From Fusarium oxysporum f. sp. lycopersici 4287 (lineage: Eukaryota > Ascomycota > Sordariomycetes > Hypocreales > Nectriaceae), in contig NC_030990.1 in NCBI RefSeq assembly GCF_000149955.1, forward strand, positions 62,001 through 126,000: a stretch of 64,000 nt of DNA, given 5' to 3'. A model generated the notes under the pieces. The model ran no database searches, had not been told where the DNA came from, and saw only the letters and a program-made list of their open reading frames with translations. The first letter of the stretch is position 1, and each line of letters opens with the position of its first letter. The translations under genes were made by a program, and so were the position numbers. Of this stretch, positions 54,759 to 64,000 are shown in pieces.

Positions 54759-56854
54759 ATGCATATACGCCTTCTTTCCCAACTCGGCACGGTCGTTTGC
54801 CTGGGAACAGCCTCTGTAGGAGCGCTTTCTTTAAAGCACGACAAAAGAGGTAATAGCTCTGAGGCCTGTAACCGTCTCAAGGCATCGGTTGGCTAACCAT
54901 GTCTCAGCCACAAGCCCAGCTTCTCTCAAAATTGGAAGTCCTGTTCTAACCTCCAAGTGGCTTGAAGGCAGTGACTATGAGCAAATCGTTGAGTTTTTTA
55001 TCACCAATTCAGATGGAAAGAACCCTTTGACCTGGACAGATCAGCTGCACGTCATCGTTGAGTCGTCTTCGTTAGAGACTACCACTCCCGGCACCCTGCT
55101 TCGCTTGGGACCAAAGCAAAGCGCTGTTGTCCAGGTCGGTGTTAAAAACAAGGCGGGAGTAAAAGCCGGAACACGATGTGATGCAACGGCTGTTGTGACC
55201 TGGGGCCCTAAACAGGACCCTAAGAAGTCGAGCAAGGCCTTTTCTGGCCAATGTGGTATTGGCGATTACGAGGCTTCGGAGAGTAGCCTCGAGCATCACT
55301 GGAACCCAGATTGGTTCCACGAGATCAAATACGGTATTTTTATCCATTGGGGGCTTTATTCCGTCCCGGCCTTTGGAAATCGACCGGGGCCGAAACAAGA
55401 TTATGCTGAGTGGTATGTAAGATCTTATGACATATCACCGATTTCCGCTGATTCACTATGATTAGGTATGGTTATCGCATGACTCAGCCAGACTTTCCGT
55501 CCCAAACCTACCAACACCATCGTGATACATACGGCGAAAACTTCAATTACGACGACTTCGTGTCTAATTTCACCGGCGCCAACTTTGATGCTGAGGATTG
55601 GATGAATTTGGTTGCTGATGCGGGAGCGCAGTATGTCGTACCTGTTACAAGTGAGTCATTCCATGGAGATGAACACACAGAGTAATGACATTAGCTGTCA
55701 AGAACACCATGACGGGTGGGCGCTATTCGACTTCCCCGAGTCTGTCAGCAAGCGCTCAACTGTTCACTACGGCCCGAAGCGAGACTTTGTCAAAGAGCTT
55801 CTTGACGTTGCTAAAGCCAAACACCCAGAGATCCGCCGGGGTGAGTATAATATGTGCGCTCCTATTGACAAGATTTATTTGCTGATACATCTTAGGCACT
55901 TACTTCAGCATGCCGGAATGGTTCAATCCAGCTTATGTTAAATATGCCTGGGACCAACACTACAAAGAAATTTACTGGGGCCGTCCCCCAACCAATCCTT
56001 ATACTAACAAAAGCATCGAATACACTGGCTACGTCGAAGTCGATGACTTTATCAACGACATTCAAAACCCACAGATAGAGGCCCTGTTCTACGATTATGA
56101 CATCGAGATGCTATGGTGCGACATCGGGGGTCCGAACAAGGCTCCAGATGTCCTTGCGCCCTGGCTCAACTGGGCTCGTGATCAGGGCAGGCAAGTCACT
56201 TTCAATGATCGCTGCGGAGCTGCTGGAGATTACAGCACCCCGGAGTAAGTTCATCACTGATCCATTGAATGTCATGAATCAAGCTGACGTTTTTCAAGGT
56301 ACTCTGGCATCTCCTTCAACCCAAAGAAATTCGAGAGCAACCGTGGCCTCGATCCTTTCTCGTTTGGATACAACTACTTGACAACAGATGATGAATACCT
56401 CTCAGGTGAGGAAATCGTCAAAACTTTGGTGGACAATGTTGTCAACAACGGAAACTTTCTACTCAATATGGGCCCCAAGGGTGATGGAACCATTCCGAAG
56501 CAGCAGCAGCTCAATCTTTTAGACGCCGGTGAATGGATCAAGGACCACGGTGAGGGAATCTTTGGCACTAGATACTGGCCAACTGCTCAAACGTCAGGGT
56601 CTCTCCGTTTTGCCATGAAGCCAGATGCATTTTACATCCACCATGTTGGTCAGCCATCTTCCCCACTGGTCATCAACGAGCCTGTGCCTTGGGTCGAGGG
56701 CGATGAAGTGACTGCTGTGGGTGGTAGTGCTCATGGCACAGTGCTTCAGGTCGCCAGAAACGATGGGTCGTTCTCGGTACAGTTGCCCGACAACGTCGTC
56801 CAAGGAGACAAGTACATCTGGACAATCAAGATTGCATATAGTACTGGGAAATAA
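54759..56854 (+). CDS. alpha-L-fucosidase, GH29, secreted
   Basis: 607 residues, six exons (introns 54850-54907, 55413-55465, 55651-55702, 55841-55895, 56245-56298). The N-terminus is a signal peptide (MHIRLLSQLGTVVCLGTASVGALS) followed by a KR site. The catalytic domain has WFHEIKYGIFIHWGLYSVPA, KHHDGWALFD, the nucleophile aspartate in MLWCDIGGP, and FNDRCG / GNFLLNMGPKGDG. An extra domain of about 130 residues precedes it, and a C-terminal beta domain follows. It removes L-fucose from plant xyloglucan or glycans outside the cell; next to a fucose permease it is part of a fucose use system. Confidence 0.93.
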
Positions 56855-57045
56855 GTATAGAGGGTAAAGACTCCTATACAAAGAAGTCAAATTCAACATT
56901 TAACTTCACAGCATCTACATACTTAGCATTAGTCTAAATTCAACAGGCATACAGTCTATTTACTTAAATAACTACGCTTGCTACGTCTTTTATAATATGT
57001 GATAGTGAGATCCCTTGCTTAGCTAGAGTAACAGACCCTGTCTTG

Positions 57046-57480
57046 GCTTCTGGGAATACTCTTGACTATAACTGTGACCAGGCAGGAGCCAAAAATGACG
57101 TTTCCAGAAGATGTTGTCGTAGAGAGGGTAGATCTGTCCTCCAACAGGACTCTTGTCGAGGCGGTGAAGGGACAAGATGCCATTGTCTCTCCCGTTAGTG
57201 ACGAGGCTTTTGCAGCACAGAAGCTGTCCATTGACGCCGCAATTTCCGCTCAGGCCAAGTGCTTCATTCCTTCTGAGATTGATGTCGACACCCGCGAAGC
57301 ATGGGGCAATCTTGCCTTTATCGGCAAATGCGTTGCCCCTTCGCTGACCAAGAGAAAGTTGCGAATACTCACCGCAGCGCTTTTGTATAGTACCTGAATT
57401 AAGATGTCTTTACTGATGGTGCTGGCAGGTCATTACGGAAAATGCTGTCGTCAAATTGCTTGGCTGCCCCACTGTAGATG
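57046..57480 (+). pseudogene. truncated NmrA-like pseudogene, paralogue of 44.8-45.8 kb gene
   Basis: GCTTCTGGGAATAC at 57046 equals the ASGN region of the functional gene. Then come TRQEPKMTFPEDVVVERVDLSS, VKGQDAIVSPVSDEAF, IPSEIDVDTREAW and GNLAFIGKCVAPSL, and after a stop VFTDGAG..ITENAVVKLLG. Compared with the functional copy it lacks the start and the segment between about residues 20 and 30, has a large deletion that fuses TREA to NLAFIGKC, lacks most of the C-terminal half and is out of frame at the end. Similarity continues past the stop (ACACCCAACTTT in both 3' flanks), showing a DNA-level duplication. Confidence 0.8.
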
Positions 57481-57986
57481 TGGCACAATAATCAATATTG
57501 TGATAGAACGATTGTCAACACAGCTACACCCAACTTTCCCCGTTTTCCATTCGAGACATGCGATTCGATAGTCCTTGTGAAAACAAAGAAGGGAATTCAT
57601 CAATACGTAGTCATTGAGTGACAGGGCTGCAAAGCTCGTGCGTGATCTTTGTTACGAGCGGGGGAGGGGTAGTACGAGGTGCAATTATCCGTCGGGTAGG
57701 TTGTTGCTCCCCCGCTTAGAACCATGAACGAAATAACCCAATTGGACGGGTTAACTACCAGTCTTGGGAGTCTTACCCCAGATACAGTTCCCTGTCCAAG
57801 CTTCTCTGTTCGTCTCTGTTCCCCATGGGGTAGCTTAGTTCAAGATCTACATGCGAAGTGGATATAAATAATTCAAGCTCCTCCATACTGCAGCTCTTCC
57901 CCATCAACACAGTCAGCTCTCTGGCTCTGTATCTTATTGCCGTTCCAAGACACTTTACAACTTGAACCAGAATCCCAATTGTTAAA
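57481..57986. promoter_or_regulatory. upstream region of the fucose permease, with repeat R2
   Basis: 506 bp. It begins with the 3' flank of the duplicated NmrA segment, then R2 at 57612-57690, then the permease promoter with a pyrimidine-rich stretch before the ATG. Confidence 0.5.
57612..57690 (+). repeat. imperfect direct repeat R2
   Basis: Begins CATTGAGTGACAGGGCTGC and runs through GTGCGTGATC and GGGGGAGG to GAGGTGCAATTATCC; partner of R1 at 53664-53744. Confidence 0.65.
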
Positions 57987-59559
57987 ATGGGTGTTCGAAC
58001 ATTTTTCAAGAAGAGGTCACTCAAAGTCTCCGACGACAGGGTGACCAAAGCCGCAGACCTTAGCTTACGCGAGTCGATCTGGCCCATTGCACTTGTCACA
58101 GTCTTGTTCTTCCTCTGGGGCTTCAGCTATGGCCTCTTGGATACCCTGAATAAGCATTTCCAGGTGACTTTGAATATTGATCGAGCAAGGTCTGCTGGAC
58201 TGCAAGCTGCCTACTTTGGGTTCGTCTCATTCACTGACCTCTGCCTTGCTATATCTAACCGTTGTGCTCCGATAGTGCCTACCCGCTTGCTTCTCTCGGC
58301 CATGCCGCATGGATCCTACGACACTACTCCTACAAGGCCGTTTTTATCTGGGGACTCAGTCTCTATGCTATCGGCGCCTTGATTGCAATTCCCTGTATCA
58401 AAGCAAAGTCCTTTGGAGGTTTCTGTGCCGCCATTTTCATCATCGGCAATGGTCTTGGGTCTCTTGAGACAGCTGCCAACCCTTTTATCACTGGTAAGCC
58501 TTTGCAGTGACTCTCCCGCCGCCTCGGTACCTAACCCGAAGTAGTCTGCGGCCCTCCCAAATATGCCGAAATGCGAATCAATCTGTCACAAGCCTTCAAC
58601 GGTATTGGCTCAGTCGTTGCACCCGTATTGGGCTCTTATGTCTTCTTCAACTTTGACGATGAAAAAGCATTGGCAAACGTGCAGTGGGTGTATCTTTCCA
58701 TCGCTGTATTCGTCTTGTTGCTCGCCACCTTGTTCCTCTTCTCAAACATCCCTGAAATTACTGATGCTGGTACGTTTCAATGCCTCTGGGGAACTTCGAG
58801 ATCTTGAAGTCTGACACCAGTTTCTCGAATTCAGATATGGCTCATCAGGCCGAATCCTCCAACTCAGATACTCACGACAAGCCACTACGCAAGCAATACC
58901 GACTATTCCACGCCTCTTTCGCACAGTTCTGCTACTGCGGAGCTCAAGTGGCTATTGCAAGCATGTTCATCAACTATGCAACCGAAACAAGAAAGAACAC
59001 CAGCGATTCCACTGGCTCCAAACTCTTTGCGGGTGCACAGGCTGCATTTGCTGTCGGTCGTTTCTTCGGCGTGTTCCTCATGAAGTATTTCAAGCCTCGC
59101 CACATCTTCCTCGCGTTCTTGAGCATGTGTGTGATTTTCATCTGCCCTGCAATTACAGAGAGAGGCGATACAGGAATTGCCATGCTTTACGTGGTGTTGT
59201 TCTTTGAATCCATCTGTTTCCCAACAATTGTCGCTCTTGGCATGAGAGGTCTCGGCCGACACACGAAGCGCGGTAGCGGCTTTATCATCGGTGGAGTCAT
59301 TGGTGGTGCTTGTGTTCCCCCTCTTACTGGCGTGGCAGCAGACAGACATGGCACAGGAATGGCCATGGTTGTTCCTTTGGCATTCTTTGTGGCAGCTTGG
59401 AGCTTTCCGTTCTGCGTCAATATTCTCCCTAGCTACAAGAAGGGTATTGATGCTTTTGAGAACACTGATAACGAGCCATCTAGTATCGCCGAGTGGGGAG
59501 AGAAGGGCAGCCAAGATGAGCAACGCCATGAGACAGTGGTTGGGGAGGTCAAGGCCTGA
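57987..59559 (+). CDS. FucP-like L-fucose/sugar:H+ symporter (MFS)
   Basis: 466 residues, four exons (introns 58220-58275, 58494-58544, 58770-58834). FHS-family marks: FFLWGFSYGLLDTLNKHFQ in the first membrane segment, GAYPLASLGHAAWIL, NGLGSLETAANPF, a VCGPPKYAEMRINLSQAFNGIGSVVAPVLGS segment, and GKRGSGFIIGGVIGGACVPPLTG-like sequence late. Twelve membrane segments with a hydrophilic central loop can be followed. In this family the substrates are L-fucose and related 6-deoxy or other sugars. Neighbours are a fucosidase and a fuconate dehydratase, so L-fucose is the most likely cargo. Confidence 0.88.
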
Positions 59560-59983
59560 TGGATCTCAGTACTTTTTGGTGGGCTTTTTGTCCATGGTGC
59601 AGTGACCTTATTCTATTCTACGTATTTCTGAGACAATCTACTGATATTTATTATACCACTTGGATCGACCTTAGGGTCTAACAATAAAATCAAGTGGTTA
59701 CAACTTCTAGGCTCTGTTCGCGTGCACTTCAGTGATTTGTTTTGGCTCTGTTGCACTTTCTATGTTCACACTAGACTTCAAACCTCATCTGCTGGTATAC
59801 AATGATTGAACTATGGCTCTTACCATCTTGAAACCCAGTGTGATCAAGACTTCATAGTAGCATAAATGCCAGACCATAGCGTGAACGTCCCAATTGCAAT
59901 TACTTTGCATTCAGACATGTAGCAAAACGCCTGTTTTGCAATTTCACGATTGACGATATCTTGCATTAGACAATAGATAATAA
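59560..59983. other. convergent intergenic region
   Basis: 424 bp between the 3' ends of the permease (plus) and the XlnR-like regulator (minus). No gene is recognised. Confidence 0.45.
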
Positions 59984-62604
59984 CTACAGTGCCAGGCCAG
60001 TTGCTCCTTCGTTCCATCTATACAAAGATAAGGCTCGGCGGCGAGCTTTACTCTCCTCCAAGTTAGATGTCGCTGGACTCCTCACACTGTAGAGCGTCGA
60101 TCTAAGCACTTTGCGGAAGCGCTTCTACGCATAGGAATTAGCATTGGGCAGGCCACTTTGGTAGATGGCATCATGGGGAACATACCTGGAACTCTGTGCT
60201 CAAGGTGACAACGCAAACCTCATGTGCCCGTATGATAATTTCACAAGCCTTTTCGACAGACTCATTCAATCCAAGTTGAGGCATTCGATCTGCAAAAAGC
60301 AACAAGATAAAACTGCCGTGCAAAAGATAGATACCGAACAGGTATGGCATGAAAGAAAGCTCTGGGTCGCATGCTAGAATTCGTGACATAGCGTCGGACG
60401 CAGCTATTGCATGAGATGCACACTTCATAAAGCCGACGGATGGTATCCAGCCATCTTTATTATCCAACATCGAAACGGCGTCCCACTTCCCATGGAGAAG
60501 GACATGAAGAACATGCAATATGAATGTACTGTATGCAGTGACAAGCTGAGCTTGCGCATGTCGACGGTGCGATGAGGCGTGGCTGGCGGGATTCGACGTT
60601 CTGGAATGGTCTCCGTGGCTCTGTTGCGGTGATACCGCGCATTGAGGCGTGCGCACTTGACTGGCTGGTATAGCTGAGGCATCAAGCGCATCGACCTGGT
60701 ATGCGCTAGCCAGGTCGGTTATGCTCTGTGCACACTGCACCATGACTTGTTCTATCATTGCCGTAGCCGGGTCATCTTCTTCCTCCTGTCCATTAACCTG
60801 AGGTCTTCGAATATTGCCAAATCTTGGATGGGACTTCTGTCTGTGCAGTTGAATAACATCCCCAAGAATCGTCATGAGTGGGAGAAAGTATTCAAAGAAG
60901 CCAATACCTGAAATACGAGTCGGAGCGCCAAACATCGTTGAATGTGAGCTAGTGCCCAATGTTGCGTCTTCGGGGTCTCGTCCTGTTGACAAGGCTGCCC
61001 AAGCTTCATCCGAAAGCGGCGCATATAATTGGCACTCATCATCAAGGATTCGGAGTGGTGCATTGAACGAGAGAGCCAAGTGGCGATCGAGACAAAAGAT
61101 CAGCCAAAATGCTCTCCGACGCTCTTCTCGGACTTCTGATATGGTCAAACCTGTGCGGGAAGCTTCACAGGATCTACAACCGCACGAGGTTGTTTGACTC
61201 GTGCACAGAGATGTTTCCGACTGCGTGAAGCTGTTCTCAGGTGAGTCTTCTCTGTTCAATCCCATATTATGAGATAGCCGTAGTGCCTTGTTCCACCATC
61301 GGAGGCAGTCTGTCTTAAAATCCCCGCCAGAAGAGACGATGGTGACGAGGATGAACATGAGGACGTCGTCGACCAGGGGTACTGGTGGAGAGACGGTAGA
61401 GGCTGATCCAACATGGTACTCTGACCGATTTTGATCTCCAGCCGTGGCATACTCAAGATCTCTCACAAGAGGACCACCTAGTAACTCGAGTTGGCAGATT
61501 TCGCGAAGAAGGGGAAAGATACTGACTGGTAGTTCTGTTCCAAACGTCACGATCTCTGCCCTGAATCAAACCCATCATTAACTTCCTCAGCTCTTCACAA
61601 ACAATCGCCATCTGGCCCGGCAGCAGAAATAAAGAGCTCTCGGCTGTCTGTGCACTGACCCAGAGCATGGTAATCAGTAACGCTGGTGTACACGTTCGTG
61701 GGTCGTCGGCTCGAAGAAGCGATTCCTTTCGCATGACGTGGGCTAGAACATACGGAGAAGAACATTTAAATAAAGATCCCCCGGGTTCAACAAAGTAAAG
61801 CTCGAACAATTCGCAGACAAGCTTGGCATCAATTATTCCGTGTACCAAGGGAATTATTGGCTCGAGACACTTATAACGACATCCACGGGATGGCAAGTTC
61901 TGGGTGACAGTTGAAGCTCGCTCGCGCGTCGGTGATTCGTGGACAGACTCAGCGCCATGATGAACTGCGAGGTCGAACTCAGGGAGAGGATAGGAAGGCT
62001 GGATGTCAGCCACATGATACAGCTGATCGAAACTTGGTGCCGTGATTGAATCGGCTGGCATATCCAGCGACACAGCATCATGATGTGATGAGTGGCTGGA
62101 TGAGTAATGCGTCGAGACTGTGTCCTGGTTATTTGTGGGGAGACCGGGACTTTCCTGGCCGTCATAAGTTCCACTCTGCTCCGGCCGTGGATGCGGCGTG
62201 CTTTGCTCAAGATCACAATCAGCTTCAGATGAGTCAAACTCTCGATCCTGCTGTGGCTGCTGTACTCGATTTGCTGATTTTGGCTTACGACCACGCCTAC
62301 CGATACTTCGAGTATAATGGCATGTCGATTGGTATTCTAAAACATCCATTCGTCAACAAATCCTTCTCTCCATCAAATAATGAACGCTTACCTTGACAAC
62401 GGCGACTGGAGTGTATTCTGACGTGAGCTCTTCTGTATCTTGTTTGTGATTGGTGATCTGCTTGTCTGACACTTACCACGGCTGCTGACCATCACAGCGG
62501 ACTCTCAGAGTGCTGCATCTGTCGCAAGCAAGTCTTGTTCTCTTCCGGCCACTTGGTGGGTCCCTCTTGGCATGTTGACGCGGTGCATTCTGATGAGGAT
62601 CCAT
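59984..62604 (-). CDS. XlnR/AraR-family Zn2Cys6 transcription factor
   Basis: 794 residues in five exons (introns 62406-62476, 62337-62391, 61478-61526, 60125-60185). The zinc cluster CX2CX6CX5CX2CX6C (CDRCSTLRVRCDG...) is split by two introns. After a Ser/Gln/His-rich linker comes PIIPLVHGIIDAKLVCELFELYF. The XlnR hallmark follows: LTISEVREERRRAFWLIFCLDRHLALSFNAPLRILDDECQLY. The end, FRKVLRSTL ... RRRALSLYRWNEGATGLAL, is the known C-terminal ending of the family. XlnR/AraR proteins turn on hemicellulose and pentose genes, so this paralogue beside fucose genes is a candidate L-fucose regulator. It is divergent from the fuconate dehydratase. Confidence 0.9.
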
Positions 62605-63144
62605 GTTTATCCACTGCTTGCGAATATTGCGGGAAGCCCACTATAATCAGGATAATTAAGTGATGAGGAAAATATCCGTGCGACCTCTGCGTCTTTAGTA
62701 ATTTCCCGCCGGGATCTTGGAATGATTTATCCGGCAGTAGGGAACTGGGCCAATCATCAAATTGCCAGAGTGAGGGGGAAGAGACTAGGCTATTCTGGGG
62801 GAAATCCTACGCTACCCTACATTGTCAATACTTGAGGGTTTGAAGCGTCGGGAAAAAGGTGCTGGCCTGGTGTCCAGCTTGAAGTTAGACCCCTTGCTAC
62901 AGAGGAGTTATCTACCCGGTTTGGGAAAAGATAAAGCAATGACTTGTTTTTAGTTGTAGGACACTTTGACTCTATTTTGCCTGACGCTTCTTAGGTGGAA
63001 CTCGAAGTGGAGATGGAGACGCGATCGATGTCAACAGATATGTTACTTATAGAACAAATAGTTACCTCAATGAATGAGATGAATGTGTAGCAATGCAAAT
63101 CTGCTCAAACTTGATCAACATTACTCGCCAACATTCAAGAGACC
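62605..63144. promoter_or_regulatory. bidirectional promoter XlnR-like regulator / fuconate dehydratase
   Basis: 540 bp between divergent starts. No GGCTAAA (XlnR-type) site was noticed. CCGG-containing stretches near 62705-62735 could be zinc-cluster sites. Confidence 0.45.
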
Positions 63145-64000
63145 ATGGTTATTATCAAGACTATTACCTCACACGATGTGCGGTTTCCTGTATGTCATTA
63201 GAGAAATGGCGGGCACAACATGCGCTAACTTGGACCTCAAGACATCCTTAGACAAGGCTGGCTCAGATGGCATGAATCTGTCACCAGACTATTCAGCTGC
63301 ATTCTGTGTTCTTGTCACCGATGACCCCAACTTCACAGGCCATGGCATGGTACGTAAAGCACTCCTGCATCTGTACTAAACTGAATCTCATGGAACATTC
63401 ATAGACCTTCACAATTGGCCGCGGCAATGAACTCGTCTGTGGCGCAATCGATCTCCTCGCGCCATTAATTCAGGGCAAAAATCTCTCTGAGCTCACAAAG
63501 AACTGGGGTAAAACCTGGCGTTATCTAACCTCGGACTCACAACTCCGCTGGGTTGGCCCTGAAAAAGGCGTCATACATCTAGCTCTCGGTGCCCTAGTGA
63601 ATGCAATCTGGGACCTGTGGGCGAAGACATTGGGAAAGCCTGTCTGGCGCGTTGTTGCGGACATGACACCAGAAGAAGTCATCCAATGCATTGACTTTCG
63701 CTATATTTCTGACGTGCTGAGTCCTAATGATGCCTTGGAAATCCTGAGAGCAGCGCAAAAGGGCAAGTCCGAGAGGATTCAGGAGGCTTTGAACAATCGT
63801 GCAGTTCCTGCGTACACTACTAGTGCCGGCTGGTTGGGGTATGGTGAAGACAAGATGAAGAAGCTACTTGAGGAGAGCGTGCAACAGGGCTTCAAGTACT
63901 TCAAACTCAAGGTTGGCACAGATCTTGAGGAAGATCGGCAGAGACTGAGGGTCGCTCGTGATGTATTGGGCTATGACAAAGGCAACGTGCTCATGGTGGA
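63145..64000 (+). CDS. L-fuconate dehydratase (enolase superfamily), 5' part
   Basis: Cut by the window end; 249 codons seen. Exons 63145-63189, 63242-63349, 63405 onward; the ATG at 63145 gives MVIIKTITSHDVRFP, and splicing then gives TSLDKAGSDGMN. The sequence TFTIGRGNELVCGAID, GKTWRYLTSDSQLRWVGPEKGVIHLALGALVNAIWDLWAK, VPAYTTSAGWLGYGEDKM and the catalytic-lysine motif FKYFKLKVG are those of FucD/ENOSF1-type L-fuconate dehydratases, which turn L-fuconate into 2-keto-3-deoxy-L-fuconate. The metal ligands lie beyond the window. It supports a non-phosphorylative L-fucose pathway here. Confidence 0.9.

Noticed and set aside
58903..59529. 208-codon antisense frame over the fucose permease
   Set aside because: Shadow of a real exon; His/Cys-rich nonsense without a domain.
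61540..61580. Apparent frameshift or 22-nt intron in the XlnR-like gene
   Set aside because: A GTCAGT...CTAG intron at 61478-61526 joins the two frames, and the exon lengths then sum to a multiple of three.
1..64000. tRNA, rRNA, CRISPR arrays, PKS or NRPS backbone genes
   Set aside because: I looked for T-arm-like GTTCGA contexts, regular spaced repeats and the large multidomain motifs; none was found.

Overview
This is eukaryotic, filamentous-ascomycete DNA. Genes are packed on both strands and split by short GT-AG introns of about 44-98 nt with CTAAC/CTGAC-type branch sites, and there are six Zn2Cys6 or bZIP-type fungal regulators of the fungal_trans, DUF3425 and XlnR classes plus a HET-domain gene. 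The mix of MBL-fold, SDR, 4CL-like and sugar-transport genes fits a Fusarium-like Sordariomycete accessory or subtelomeric region; the genus is an inference. No ribosomal, tRNA, CRISPR or prokaryotic feature was seen. One assembly gap of N lies at 43515-44100.

Layout. (A) 0.7-5.5 kb: a peroxisomal 4CL-like acyl-CoA ligase, an ACAD10/11-type phosphotransferase with a damaged or unresolved 3' end, and a metallo-beta-lactamase-fold lactonase. (B) 5.9-38.9 kb: a catabolic or biosynthetic block. It holds Zn2Cys6 regulators (5.9-8.5, 9.0-12.0, 26.6-28.9, 33.3-35.1 kb), a DUF3425 bZIP regulator (19.2-20.8), an FMO/BVMO (12.9), an SDR (15.3), an aldehyde dehydrogenase (16.9), a sugar-type MFS transporter (21.1), a zinc alcohol dehydrogenase (23.6), an M24 hydrolase (25.7), a pyruvate/indolepyruvate-type decarboxylase (29.3), a class IV branched-chain aminotransferase (31.9), an amidase (35.6) and an AIG2-like pseudogene with two in-frame TGA codons (37.9). 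Aminotransferase, 2-oxoacid decarboxylase, ADH and ALDH together give every step class of an Ehrlich-type pathway (amino acid to oxo acid to aldehyde to alcohol or acid). (C) 39.4-53.5 kb: a HET gene followed by a reductase-rich set (nor-1-like SDR, secreted MBL-fold protein, NmrA-like reductase, two DFR-like reductases, an enoyl-CoA hydratase with a signal-like N-terminus) ending in a second bZIP gene. Their upstream regions share a TTACTRAT element. (D) 54.8-64.0 kb: alpha-L-fucosidase, FucP-like permease, an XlnR-family Zn2Cys6 regulator and the 5' part of an L-fuconate dehydratase. Together they read as an L-fucose release, uptake and non-phosphorylative catabolism locus.

Traces of duplication and decay: an 85-bp RIP-like relic of a 4CL gene (26465-26549); a truncated NmrA pseudogene (57046-57480) matching the gene at 44.8 kb, including its 3' flank; imperfect direct repeats at 53.66/57.61 kb flanking the fucosidase; a 63-bp repeat pair at 42.3 kb; and a 33-bp dispersed repeat at 31.2/49.9 kb. 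Gene models were built by hand from splice signals. For every complete spliced model the exon lengths sum to a multiple of three.
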